A program made the translations under genes and the position numbers. Of a DNA stretch of 64,000 nucleotides, positions 17,453-25,738 are shown in pieces (position 1 is the stretch's first letter; every line of letters starts with the position of its first letter). Origin of the DNA: Burkholderia aenigmatica (GTDB taxonomy: Bacteria > Pseudomonadota > Gammaproteobacteria > Burkholderiales > Burkholderiaceae); the NCBI RefSeq assembly GCF_902499175.1, contig NZ_CABVQC010000029.1, positions 34,862 through 98,861 on the forward strand, given 5' to 3'. A model generated the notes under the pieces. The model saw nothing but the letters and a program-made list of their open reading frames with translations. It made no database searches and had not been told where the DNA came from.

Positions 17453-17818
17453 TCAGCCCGCGAGCTTCTTCAGCGCGTCGAGCACCGCGTCGCCCTTGAA
17501 CGGCTTCACAATCCAGCCCTTCACGCCGGCGGCCTTGCCGCGCTCCTTCATCGCCGGGCTGCTTTCGGTCGTCAGCATCACGACGTTGACCGTCGAGTTC
17601 GCCAGCTCGCCGCGGATCTTCTCGACCATCGTCAGGCCGTCCATGTTCGGCATGTTCACGTCGCTGATCACGAGGCGCACGCCGGGCGTCGCCTTGAGCT
17701 TCGCGAGGCCGTCCTTGCCGTCGACGGCCGTCGCGACGTCAAGCCCGTGATTGCGCAGGAAGCCCGCGACCTCGTCGCGCACCGTACCCGAATCGTCGAC
17801 CACCAGAATCTTTGCCAT
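17453..17818 (-). CDS. CheY-like single-domain response regulator
   Basis: 121 residues, a lone receiver domain. The acidic pocket is D8-D9, the phospho-acceptor D53 (ISDVNMPNMDG), the switch Thr at about 83 (VVMLTT) and the conserved K105 (VKPF). It closely resembles chemotaxis CheY. The Shine-Dalgarno GGAAGGGG precedes the ATG at 17818. It is the last gene of a five-gene minus-strand cassette with a CheA-like kinase, an MCP-like protein and two CheX-type proteins, so it is the likely output. No flagellar genes are nearby. Confidence 0.92.
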   Translation of the reverse strand: MAKILVVDDSGTVRDEVAGFLRNHGLDVATAVDGKDGLAKLKATPGVRLVISDVNMPNMDGLTMVEKIRGELANSTVNVVMLTTESSPAMKERGKAAGVKGWIVKPFKGDAVLDALKKLAG

Positions 17819-17858
17819 GTCGTATTCCCCTTCCTTTCCTTGTTGCTGACTTCACTAT

Positions 17859-18818
17859 TCAAAACAGTTCGAGTTCGCCCGATTCGACCATCGGCCCCAC
17901 GTCCTGCACCGATTCGCGGAAATCCTCCGGCGACCAGCTGAGGCTGAACACGAAACGCTGATCGAGGCAGACGGAGCGCCCCGATGCCGGGTCGGTCATC
18001 CGGTACTTGAAGCAGAGCTGCGGACAGTCGCCGCCGAACGAGATGAACTTCTGCTTGTGATTGACGACGAGCGGCACCTGCACCGGATGGCGCGCCAGTG
18101 CCTCGGCGTCGCCGAGATAGCGGTTCTTGAACGCGCCCCACACGAGGTTGGTCAGTTCGCCGAGCACGCTGTTCACGTCGCGGAAATCCGGCGCGCGGCC
18201 GGCGTCGCGAGTGCCGCCGATCATGTCGAGCAGCGGCTGCTCGCTCGTCTGCAGCAGCATGTAGCCGCGGCACCACGCGCTTTCGAGCGCGATCAGGCTG
18301 AACACTTCGCCGAAGATGATCTGGTCGCGCACGATGCACGGCGTTTCGTGCTCGATCGTCATGCCCGGGAACAGGCTGTCGATGCGCGCCTCGGTGATCT
18401 CCGAGATGCCGCGCACGAGTGCGTTCGGGTAATCGCGGCCGAACAGGTATTCGTCGATCGCGCGCCTGAGCGGCGTCATGTCGTCCGCGACATAGGCCGC
18501 GCACGCGACGCGCGCGAGCGCCTCCGGCAGCCCGTCGCGCGACGCGAGCGATTCGCGGCGCAGGATGATCGGCAGCTCGGGGCGCAGCGCATCGATCTGC
18601 GTCGCGATGATCGCGCTCTCGGCCGGTGAGCCGCCGTAATCCTCGGCCAGCAGGATCGCGCCGAGGTCGATGTTCGAGCGCAGCACCTTCAGCAGCCGGT
18701 TGCGCCGCACGGTCAGGCCGACCAGGTTGTGCTCGTCGCAGAAACGCTTGATCGCGTCAGCATGCGCGCGACTGTCGTCGAGTACGAGCACCTTGCTGAC
18801 GGGTTTGTCCAGGGTCAT
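17859..18818 (-). CDS. Receiver domain fused to a CheX-type phosphatase domain
   Basis: 319 residues. Residues 8-125 are a receiver-like domain (VLVLDDSRAHADAIKRF; acidic pair D14-D15; candidate acceptor D60 in LLAEDYGG). Residues about 150-319 match the CheC/CheX fold, with the catalytic E-x2-N motif in LGELTNLVWGAFKN. CheX proteins dephosphorylate CheY-P. The fusion could sense phosphorylation and adjust phosphatase activity. It ends in GELELF, as does the next protein upstream, a shared tail. Start at 18818 follows AGGAA. Confidence 0.8.
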   Translation of the reverse strand: MTLDKPVSKVLVLDDSRAHADAIKRFCDEHNLVGLTVRRNRLLKVLRSNIDLGAILLAEDYGGSPAESAIIATQIDALRPELPIILRRESLASRDGLPEALARVACAAYVADDMTPLRRAIDEYLFGRDYPNALVRGISEITEARIDSLFPGMTIEHETPCIVRDQIIFGEVFSLIALESAWCRGYMLLQTSEQPLLDMIGGTRDAGRAPDFRDVNSVLGELTNLVWGAFKNRYLGDAEALARHPVQVPLVVNHKQKFISFGGDCPQLCFKYRMTDPASGRSVCLDQRFVFSLSWSPEDFRESVQDVGPMVESGELELF

Positions 18819-18850
18819 CTCAAGGGTTCCTAATGGTCGATCAGGGTCGG

Positions 18851-19432
18851 TCAGAACAGTTCGAGCTCGCCGCCGGTATCCACCGTGGCCGTTTCCGGCA
18901 TATGGAAATCGACCGGCGCGTTCGCGCACACGCACAACGTCGCACCGACCCGCACGTCACCATCTAGCGTCAGGTCGTAGGCGGCCACGTGATTCGGCGC
19001 CAGCGCGTGCAGGTAGTCGATGCTCGATCCGCTCAGCAGATAAGGCGTCGACATCCCCAGGTCGGGAAACGGCACGGTCAGCGCCTGGTTGATCGCGCCG
19101 CAGCACAGGTTCGCGACTTCCATGAACGCTTCAGGCAGCGGCCGCTGGCTGCTCGTGCCCGCCGTCGCGCCGGCGAAATGACGGCGCGTCGCGTCGTCGT
19201 CGCTGAAGCGCAGTGCGAGCAGCAGGCGGAAATGCAGCGCCGAGATCGTCAGCACCGCGACATGCTCGGGCACCTTCGGCTTTGCACGCGACTTCGCATG
19301 CGCGTGATCGTGCCCGTCGTGCGCGAGGCCGGCGGACGGCCGGATGTCGCACGCGCCACCGGACGCGAGCCGTGTGTGCGCCGCGTCGAAGAAGATCCGT
19401 TCGAAGCCGGCTTTCGCCTGCGCGCTGATCAC
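18851..19432 (-). CDS. CheX-like chemotaxis phosphatase-domain protein
   Basis: 193 residues. The E-x2-N signature lies in FMEVANLCCGAINQAL, within a CheC/CheX-type fold (VAVLTISALHFRLLLALRF before it). A His-rich linker near residues 35-45 (AHDGHDHAHAK) could bind metal. The start is a GTG at 19432 that overlaps the stop of the MCP-like gene as GTGA. The C-terminal GGELELF is the same tail as in the receiver-CheX fusion, perhaps a docking peptide for a common partner. Confidence 0.72.
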   Translation of the reverse strand: MISAQAKAGFERIFFDAAHTRLASGGACDIRPSAGLAHDGHDHAHAKSRAKPKVPEHVAVLTISALHFRLLLALRFSDDDATRRHFAGATAGTSSQRPLPEAFMEVANLCCGAINQALTVPFPDLGMSTPYLLSGSSIDYLHALAPNHVAAYDLTLDGDVRVGATLCVCANAPVDFHMPETATVDTGGELELF

Positions 19433-20175
19433 GCCGCGCCTCCTTCGATCCGCGCGTGCAGTTGCCCGGCCAGCGTCTCGACGGTCGCGAGCGCGGCCGT
19501 GATCATCTTGCCGCCGGCCTGGATGTCCTGGAACGTCGCGGCCGTCACGAGATCGTTGCGGTTCAGGCTGTCGCGATAGCTGTTCGACAGTTGCTGCGAG
19601 CGCGCGGCCAGCCCGCGCACCTCGCTCGCGACGATCGAGAAGCCGCGCCCGGCCGTGCCGGCGCGCGCGGCCTCGATCGACGCGTTCAGCGACACGATCG
19701 ACACGTGCGCGACGATCGCCGACAGCTCCTGGTTCTTCGTGCGCATGTCCTGGTTCTGCGTGGTCAGCGAGATCATCTGCTCGTGCCAGCGCTCGAAGGT
19801 GCCCGCGAGCCCGCGCAAGCGCGCGGCTTCGTCGGCGATCTTCATCGCGTGCTGCGCGAGCGCCGTTCGATCGGCCGACAGCGCCTGCATGGCGTCGCGC
19901 TGCGTGCCGGCGGCGGACGTCTCGCGCGCCAGCGCATCCTCGAGCTGCACCTCGCGCTGCGCCCATGCGTCGGCCGCCTCGGCGTGCGCCGACGCCGCGT
20001 CGGCGACGCGCGCATCGGCTGCGTCGAGCGCGCCGCGCAACTGTTTCGTATCGCGTTCAAGTGCCGCGACGAGCCGCTTGCGCGTCACGCGAAACACGAC
20101 CGCCGCCACGATTGCGACGACGGCACCGCCCGCCAGGGCGGCGGCCATCTGGATCATCCACGCCTGCACGATCAC
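19429..20175 (-). CDS. Short MCP-like signalling protein
   Basis: 248 residues. One membrane helix at the N-terminus (AAALAGGAVVAIVAAVVF), then a long Ala-rich coiled coil. The methyl-accepting hairpin tip is recognisable (SLNASIEAARAGTAGRGFSI then ASEVRGLAARSQQL). There is no periplasmic domain and no HAMP, and the tip lies close to the C-terminus, so the coiled coil is much shorter than in standard chemoreceptors. The start is GTG at 20175, five bases before the kinase stop; an ATG at 20160 also exists. It may scaffold the kinase rather than sense ligand. Confidence 0.78.
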   Translation of the reverse strand: MIVQAWMIQMAAALAGGAVVAIVAAVVFRVTRKRLVAALERDTKQLRGALDAADARVADAASAHAEAADAWAQREVQLEDALARETSAAGTQRDAMQALSADRTALAQHAMKIADEAARLRGLAGTFERWHEQMISLTTQNQDMRTKNQELSAIVAHVSIVSLNASIEAARAGTAGRGFSIVASEVRGLAARSQQLSNSYRDSLNRNDLVTAATFQDIQAGGKMITAALATVETLAGQLHARIEGGAA

Positions 20176-20179
20176 GTCG

Positions 20180-22561
20180 TCACTCCGCCGCGCCGATATC
20201 CGCGCTGCGCGCACGCTCGTGCGCGACGCCCTGCGCAGCAGCGTCGGCCGCGAAGCGGGCCGGCAACGACACGATCGTCTCGAACGCGCGATACGGCGCA
20301 CCGACGCGATCGTCGGTGAAGCGCAGCGCGATATCGCCGCCATCGCGCTTCAGGAAGTTGCGCACTGCGTCCATGCCGACGCCGCGCCCCGACACTTCGG
20401 TCACGGCACTCGCGGTCGAGAAACCCGGCCGGAAGATCAGCTCGGCTACCTCGTCATCGGACAGCGCCGCATCGTGGTCGGCGTCGATCCAGCCGCGCTC
20501 GCGCGCGATGCCGCGAATCCGGTCGAGTGCGAGGCCGCGGCCGTCGTCGCTCAGCACGAACCACAGCTCGCCGCCGCCCACGCCAACGGCGATGTCGATC
20601 GTGCCGGATGCCGCCTTGCCGGCTGCGCGACGCTCGTCCGACGATTCGATCCCGTGGTCCATCGAATTGCGCAGCAGGTGCATGAATACGTTCTTCAGCG
20701 TCGCGGCGATTTCGCTGCGCACGCGGTGGCCGTGGCTGTCGATATGCACGACGGGTGCCGGCTTGCCGAGTTCGGCCGCGAGCGACGGCAGCGACTCGAT
20801 CACGCCGCCGAGCGCATCGCCGATGCCCTGCGTGCCGAGCTGGCCCAGCATGCGGCGCACGGCGTCGCGCGCCGCGTGCCAGTCGGCCGCGTTCGCCGGA
20901 TCGGCGCCGTCGAGCACACGCAGGCTCTCGCTGATGTGCGCACGTTCGACCATCAGGAAATCGGCACCCTGCACCGGTTCGCCGCTGCGGCCGAGCGTGA
21001 CCGCGTTGATCGTCGCGTAGTGTTCGACGGCCTCGCGCACGCGCGCCAGGTCGTCCATCAGCGCATCGCGGTTCCACTCAGGGCCGCCGTCCGCGCGGCG
21101 CAGCGAGTCGTAGGCCTGCTCCGCTTCGTGGACGATGTTCGTCAGGTGCTGGAGGCTGTACGTGCGCGCATTGCCCTTGATCGTGTGCATGTTGCGGAAC
21201 AGCGCCGCGACGATCGAGTGATCGGCGCGCTCGTGCTGGCGAATCATCCGCTCGTTCTCGCTGAGGAAGCCCTTCGCGCTGTGCACGAAGTCGTGGAACT
21301 TGTCCTGGCTGATCGACAAAATCTCGCCGATCATTTCGAGGCGGCGCTGCTGCTCGCCGGCCTGCGCGGTCAGCTCGCGAATCTCGGTCACGTCGCGCAC
21401 GCACAGCATCAGGCGCACGACCGTATCGGTCTCGTCGGTGATCGCCGACCAGCTCAGGTCGAGCCACTTCTCGCGGCCGTCCGGCATCCGCTTCGCGACT
21501 TCGTTCACCAGCAGGTGCTCGTTGAACGCGAAGTTCATGCTGTCTTCGCCGAGGCACGCGTGCACGGCCGCGTCGACCTGCGAGCGTGCATCGGAGCCGA
21601 TGTTCGAATCGTCGAACACGAGCGCCATCAGGTCGCGGCCCGCGATGTCGTTCGTCTCGAAGATGGTTTCGAGGTACGCGGAATACTCCGCATGCACGAC
21701 GCCGCCTTCAACGACCGTCAGGATCCCCTGCTGCATGTTCTGCAGCATCGCCTGGATGTCGGCCGTCTTCTGCTTGAGCTGCGCCGCATTCTCCTGGATC
21801 TTCTCGATCATCCCGTTGAACGCGACGATCGAATGGCCGATTTCGTCCATCCGGCCCACCGGCACGCGGCGCGTGAAATCCTGGCTCGTCGCGATCTCGC
21901 TCATCGCCGTCTGCATCCCGCTCAGCGGGCGCGTGATCTGGCGATACAGCAGCAGGCCGAGCGCGGTCAGCAGCACGATCACCGTGCCGGCGACGCCCGC
22001 GATCGCGGTCGCCGTCGTCGACAGCATCCCGTTCAGCGCATTGATCGCGTCGTCCTTCTGGCGGTTCTTCTCGACGCGCAGCGTGTCGACGATGCTTTCG
22101 AGTTCATCGCGATACTGCGCGACGTTCGCGAACAGGTACGCCTGCGCCATCTCGGGCTTGCCGTCGGCCTTCATCTTCACGGTGTCGTCGATCGCCGCGA
22201 AGTAGTTCGTGGCGCTGTCCTTCGCCTGCGAGACAAGCCCGACCTGCGCCTGCCCGACCGCCGACTTCGCCTGCACGTCGAGTGCGGCGCGCAGCGCGGC
22301 CTGCTTCGCCTTCAGCTCGTCGCGCGCCTGCGCGGCGGTATTTGCGTCGGGCGCGTAGATGAGCGTCATCGTCGCGATCTGGATGTTCTTCACATCGGCG
22401 ACGAGATCCGCCGACGCGAGCGCGCTCGGCACGATTCCCTGGGTGACCTGACGCACCTCGGACGCGCTCTTGCGCGTCTGGTACACGGCATAGATGCCGA
22501 TCGCGGACAGCGCGAAGAACGTCAGGACGACTAGCAGCGTAATGCGATGACGAATGGTCAT
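20180..22561 (-). CDS. Membrane CheA-like hybrid kinase (4HB sensor, HAMP, PAS, Hpt, ATPase)
   Basis: 793 residues. Helix 1 (about 7-27) and helix 2 (about 185-207) flank a four-helix-bundle periplasmic sensor. HAMP follows (about 208-262) and a PAS-like segment (about 270-395). The Hpt domain carries the phospho-acceptor H459 (FRNMHTIKGNART). The CheA-style ATPase has HLLRNSMDHGIE, SDDGRGL and GRGVGMDAV. It ends without the CheW-like P5 domain of CheA, so it unites receptor and kinase in one chain and does not need CheW coupling. GGGGAG precedes the ATG. It is the first gene of the chemosensory cassette. Confidence 0.88.
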   Translation of the reverse strand: MTIRHRITLLVVLTFFALSAIGIYAVYQTRKSASEVRQVTQGIVPSALASADLVADVKNIQIATMTLIYAPDANTAAQARDELKAKQAALRAALDVQAKSAVGQAQVGLVSQAKDSATNYFAAIDDTVKMKADGKPEMAQAYLFANVAQYRDELESIVDTLRVEKNRQKDDAINALNGMLSTTATAIAGVAGTVIVLLTALGLLLYRQITRPLSGMQTAMSEIATSQDFTRRVPVGRMDEIGHSIVAFNGMIEKIQENAAQLKQKTADIQAMLQNMQQGILTVVEGGVVHAEYSAYLETIFETNDIAGRDLMALVFDDSNIGSDARSQVDAAVHACLGEDSMNFAFNEHLLVNEVAKRMPDGREKWLDLSWSAITDETDTVVRLMLCVRDVTEIRELTAQAGEQQRRLEMIGEILSISQDKFHDFVHSAKGFLSENERMIRQHERADHSIVAALFRNMHTIKGNARTYSLQHLTNIVHEAEQAYDSLRRADGGPEWNRDALMDDLARVREAVEHYATINAVTLGRSGEPVQGADFLMVERAHISESLRVLDGADPANAADWHAARDAVRRMLGQLGTQGIGDALGGVIESLPSLAAELGKPAPVVHIDSHGHRVRSEIAATLKNVFMHLLRNSMDHGIESSDERRAAGKAASGTIDIAVGVGGGELWFVLSDDGRGLALDRIRGIARERGWIDADHDAALSDDEVAELIFRPGFSTASAVTEVSGRGVGMDAVRNFLKRDGGDIALRFTDDRVGAPYRAFETIVSLPARFAADAAAQGVAHERARSADIGAAE

Positions 22562-22718
22562 GAGTACAGCTCCCCGCAGCGATCCGGCTTCGACCGCCGT
22601 TTGGTCTATTGAAAGAATGTGAGCGCCGAATTATCGGGGATGGTGTATGACGCTCCGATGACCGGAAATCAATCGTTCATTGATAAAAATGAAATGAACA
22701 ATTGTGACGAAAGAGCCC

Positions 22719-22745
22719 TAAAGTATTGCCAGAATCTGCCGTTAA
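22719..22745 (+). promoter_or_regulatory. Sigma-28 (FliA)-like promoter
   Basis: TAAAGTAT-N11-GCCGTTAA, against the flagellar sigma consensus TAAAGTTT-N11-GCCGATAA: 14 of 16 positions match with exact spacing. It reads rightward, away from the chemosensory operon, into a stretch with no ATG before 22931 and a terminator at 22877-22907. Confidence 0.55.
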
Positions 22746-22751
22746 CCTCCT

Positions 22752-22907
22752 GCCACAAGGCTTCGATCGGCACTACGGCGCAGGCGGAAAATCCGGGATT
22801 CGGATATTTTATTTTTATTTATTTAATCCGCGGATTAGCTGCAATCGGGCTTTCGTAAAACGTTTGCGCATTATCGGCGAATCCAGTCGAATTCGCGATT
22901 TTTTATT
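22752..22907 (+). ncRNA. Candidate sigma-28-driven small RNA
   Basis: The interval starts a few bases after the sigma-28-like -10 element and ends in an intrinsic terminator. It contains no ATG and no convincing coding frame. It is AT-rich for this genome, with a U-rich central run (22805-22830) bracketed by ATCCGGGATTCGG and CCGCGGATT that can pair. A ~150-nt RNA is predicted. No homology to a named RNA family is claimed. The other half of this 455-base gap (22562-22718) shows nothing I can name. Confidence 0.4.
22877..22907 (+). terminator. Intrinsic terminator, plus strand
   Basis: Stem GCGAAT / ATTCGC with an 8-base loop, followed by GATTTTTTATT. The stem can extend by two pairs (TC/GA) around a bulged G. 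The T-run makes it functional on the plus strand. Confidence 0.6.
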
Positions 22908-22945
22908 GCCGGCGAGTCATTCGACGGACGGATGAAAACGATGCC

Positions 22946-23001
22946 GCCCGCCCCGGGGCCGACGAGCGACGATAAATCGCATCGTCGGCCCCGGGGCGGG
23001 C
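22946..23001 (-). terminator. Very stable hairpin after actP
   Basis: A perfect 20-bp GC-rich inverted repeat (22946-22965 with 22982-23001) and a 16-base loop that can itself pair (GCGA/TCGC). It lies 15 bases beyond the actP stop. On the minus strand it is followed by GGCATCGTTTTC, a short U-run. Confidence 0.75.
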
Positions 23002-23016
23002 GTGACCGGCTACCGC

Positions 23017-24747
23017 TCAGTGGCTGCTGGCGCGCGTCGCCCCCAGCCCCGTTTCCGAACGCACCTGCTGCGCGGCGAACGCGCCCTTCTCCGCGTTCGC
23101 GCGCAGGCTCGTGTCGAGTACCGAGAACAGCCACACGCCCACGAAGCCGATCGTCATCGAGAACAACGCAGGCGACGTGTACGGGAACCATGCCGAACCC
23201 TTCGGATAACCGAGCGTCGCCTCCCACACCGACGGCGACACGATGGTCAGCCCCACCGACGAGACCAGCCCCAGGAACCCGCCGATGACCGCGCCACGCG
23301 TGGTGCAGCCCTTCCACATCATCGACAGGAACAGCACCGGGAAATTGGCCGACGCCGCCACCGCGAACGCCAGCGACACCATGAACGCGACGTTCTGCTT
23401 CTCGAACGCGATGCCCAGCAACACGGCGATCACGCCGAGCACCAGCGTCGTGATGCGCGACACCTTCAGCTCGTCCGCACTGTTCGCGTTGCCGTTCTTG
23501 AAGACCGTGGCATAGAGGTCGTGCGACACCGCGGACGCGCCCGACAGCGTGAGCCCGGCGACCACCGCCAGAATCGTCGCGAAGGCCACGGCCGAGATGA
23601 AGCCGTAGAACACGTCGCCGCCCACCGTCTTGGCCACCAGCACCGCGGCCATGTTGGCCGTGCCCGCGCCGCCCTTGATCACGCCCTTGGCCACGTCGGA
23701 CAGTTCCGGATTGGTCAGCACCAGCGTGATCGCGCCGAAACCGATGATGAAGATCAGCACGTAGAAGTAGCCGATCCAGGTGGTGGCCCAGAACACGGAC
23801 TTACGCGCTTCCTTCGCATCCGGCACCGTGAAGAAGCGCATCAGGATGTGCGGCAGGCCGGCAGTGCCGAACATCAGCGCCATGCCGAACGAAATGGCCG
23901 AGATCGGATCCTTGATGAACCCGCCCGGCGACATCACCGACAGCCCGATCCGGGTCGCGTCGTCCGGCGACTTGCCGGCGTTCGCGGCGATCGCGGTCTT
24001 GACTTCCACGGCATGGGCGAACAGCGCCTCCGGGCTGAAGCCGTACTGCGCGAGCACCATGATCGCCATGAACGTCACGCCCGCGAGCAGCATGCACGCC
24101 TTGATGATCTGCACCCACGTGGTGGCGGTCATGCCGCCGAACAGCACGTAGACCATCATCAGCGCACCGACGATGACGACGGCCACCCAGTAGTCGAGAC
24201 CGAACAGCAGTTTGATGAGCTGCCCCGCGCCCACCATCTGCGCGATCAGGTAGAACGCCACCACCACCAGCGTGCCGACCGCGGCGAAACTGCGGATCGG
24301 CCCCTGTTCGAAGCGGTAGCCCGCGACGTCGGCGAAGGTGAACTTGCCGAGGTTGCGCAGCCGCTCGGCCATCAGGAACGTGATGACCGGCCAGCCGACC
24401 AGGAAGCCGATCGAGTAGATCAGGCCGTCGTAACCCGACGTCATCACCGCCGCGGAAATGCCGAGGAAGGAGGCCGCCGACATGTAGTCGCCCGAGATCG
24501 CCAGGCCGTTCTGAAAACCGGTAATGCCGCCGCCGGCCGTGTAGAAATCCGCGGCGGAACGCGTGCGCGCCGCCGCCCACTTGGTGATCCACAACGTCCC
24601 TGCCACGAACAGCGCGAACAGGACGATGGCCGTGGTGTTGGTCGCCTGCTTGGCGGTCTGCCCGACATCGCCGCCGCCCGCGACGGCCACGCCGCACACG
24701 CCCGCCGCCAGCAGCGCAACCAGCGTCATCGAAAGTGTCTTCTTCAT
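23017..24747 (-). CDS. actP: Cation/acetate symporter ActP
   Basis: 576 residues, a sodium:solute symporter family member with about 13-14 membrane helices. The N-terminal signal-like segment (MKKTLSMTLVALLAAG) is typical of ActP. Conserved blocks include SAADFYTAGGGITGFQNGLA, GDYMSAASFLGIS and GGMTATTWVQIIKA. It imports acetate and other short carboxylates with cations. It overlaps yjcH by four bases (ATGA), the standard yjcH-actP pair. Usually acs precedes these genes; it is missing here. A 20-bp stem terminator follows. Confidence 0.96.
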   Translation of the reverse strand: MKKTLSMTLVALLAAGVCGVAVAGGGDVGQTAKQATNTTAIVLFALFVAGTLWITKWAAARTRSAADFYTAGGGITGFQNGLAISGDYMSAASFLGISAAVMTSGYDGLIYSIGFLVGWPVITFLMAERLRNLGKFTFADVAGYRFEQGPIRSFAAVGTLVVVAFYLIAQMVGAGQLIKLLFGLDYWVAVVIVGALMMVYVLFGGMTATTWVQIIKACMLLAGVTFMAIMVLAQYGFSPEALFAHAVEVKTAIAANAGKSPDDATRIGLSVMSPGGFIKDPISAISFGMALMFGTAGLPHILMRFFTVPDAKEARKSVFWATTWIGYFYVLIFIIGFGAITLVLTNPELSDVAKGVIKGGAGTANMAAVLVAKTVGGDVFYGFISAVAFATILAVVAGLTLSGASAVSHDLYATVFKNGNANSADELKVSRITTLVLGVIAVLLGIAFEKQNVAFMVSLAFAVAASANFPVLFLSMMWKGCTTRGAVIGGFLGLVSSVGLTIVSPSVWEATLGYPKGSAWFPYTSPALFSMTIGFVGVWLFSVLDTSLRANAEKGAFAAQQVRSETGLGATRASSH

Positions 24748-25052
24748 TGGGCGACGTCCTGCAGGATGTCCTGCGTCAGTTGATCGTATTCGTTGTTCGC
24801 GCGGCGCACGTAGATACCGGTGATGACGACGGTGAACACGATCACCGCCATGCCGACCGGTACGCCGACACTCGTCACGCCGGTGCTCACGGGCTTCGCG
24901 AGGAACGACTTGTCGAATGCGATCAGGGCGATATAGCCGTAGTACACGATCAGCATCAGCACGGTCAGGCAGATACCGAGCGTGTTGCGTCGTCGCTTGA
25001 GCTGCGCATACTTCGGATGCGCTTCGATTTTTTTTACCAACCCATCATGCAT
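24744..25052 (-). CDS. yjcH: DUF485 membrane protein YjcH
   Basis: 102 residues with two membrane helices (about 26-46 and 62-84). The sequence IEAHPKYAQLKRRRNTLG followed by YYGYIALIAFDKSFLAKP is the DUF485 signature. It always accompanies actP and is thought to assist the symporter. It starts at 25052 and overlaps actP by four bases. Confidence 0.95.
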   Translation of the reverse strand: MHDGLVKKIEAHPKYAQLKRRRNTLGICLTVLMLIVYYGYIALIAFDKSFLAKPVSTGVTSVGVPVGMAVIVFTVVITGIYVRRANNEYDQLTQDILQDVAQ

Positions 25053-25738
25053 CGCCTGTCTCCTGGTTTGCTCTTGAATGAGTCCGGCGATTCTGAACAG
25101 CGAAGCTGACTGCGTGCTTACTCGATCTTTCGTGGGCGCACTATGGTTTTCCCTAGCGGCACGGGACGCTGTGGCGCTGTCGCACGCGAGACGCTCGATG
25201 CGTGTATGCGGCCCTGCGCGGAGCGCGCCGTAACGTCGACGCCGTTTCAGCGCAGCGATGCGGGTTAGTCAGGACGCAATTTTTCGATCGTCCTCGATAA
25301 ACGGCTATTCCTGCGCAGCGCCGCTCACTCACGTCGATCGAGCCGATGGAGGGGGATGGGCGTAGCGGAGACACCGCATCCGCGCGGCAACGATGCGCAC
25401 GCTCGCCGGCGGCGAAGCGTCGACGGATCTTTTGCAACGACAGCCATCAGCGAAAAGCGCCGCTGTCAGTCAGCTTGCTTCCGACGCTCGTCGTGATGCA
25501 GCTTGATATGACGGCCCGGCTCCGGATCCTGTCGGCACCCTCCGCAGGCGGTGGCATGGCCGTGGTTCGATCGAAGATGGCAAGCCCGGGCGCTGCGACA
25601 GCACCGCCGGCGCCCGCATGACGGGTGCGCGGCATCGAATTCATTCCAGACAGGAAACAATCAATCGCACGCCGGCGATTCACGTCCCCGTCCGCACGCT
25701 CTAGACTGTCGCATCGCTCCCCTTTCCGGACCCACGCA
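25053..25738. other. 686-base gap without a recognisable gene
   Basis: This lies between the divergent yjcH and hydrolase starts. Open frames on both strands give Arg/Ser-rich translations without family resemblance and look like shadows of GC-rich sequence. I could not find a sigma-54 or other clear promoter. The yjcH-actP promoter must lie here, and the length leaves room for a small RNA I cannot see. Confidence 0.4.

Noticed and set aside
22872..22900. TTATCGGC on the plus strand, a perfect reverse-complement sigma-28 -10 element
   Set aside because: There is no matching -35 element at the correct distance on the minus strand.
22726..22935. 69-codon frame inside the candidate small RNA
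   Set aside because: It needs a non-ATG start, has irregular codon use for this genome, and runs through the terminator hairpin.
25053..25738. Sigma-54 promoter for yjcH-actP
   Set aside because: I found no GG-N10-GC element with the right spacing on the minus strand.
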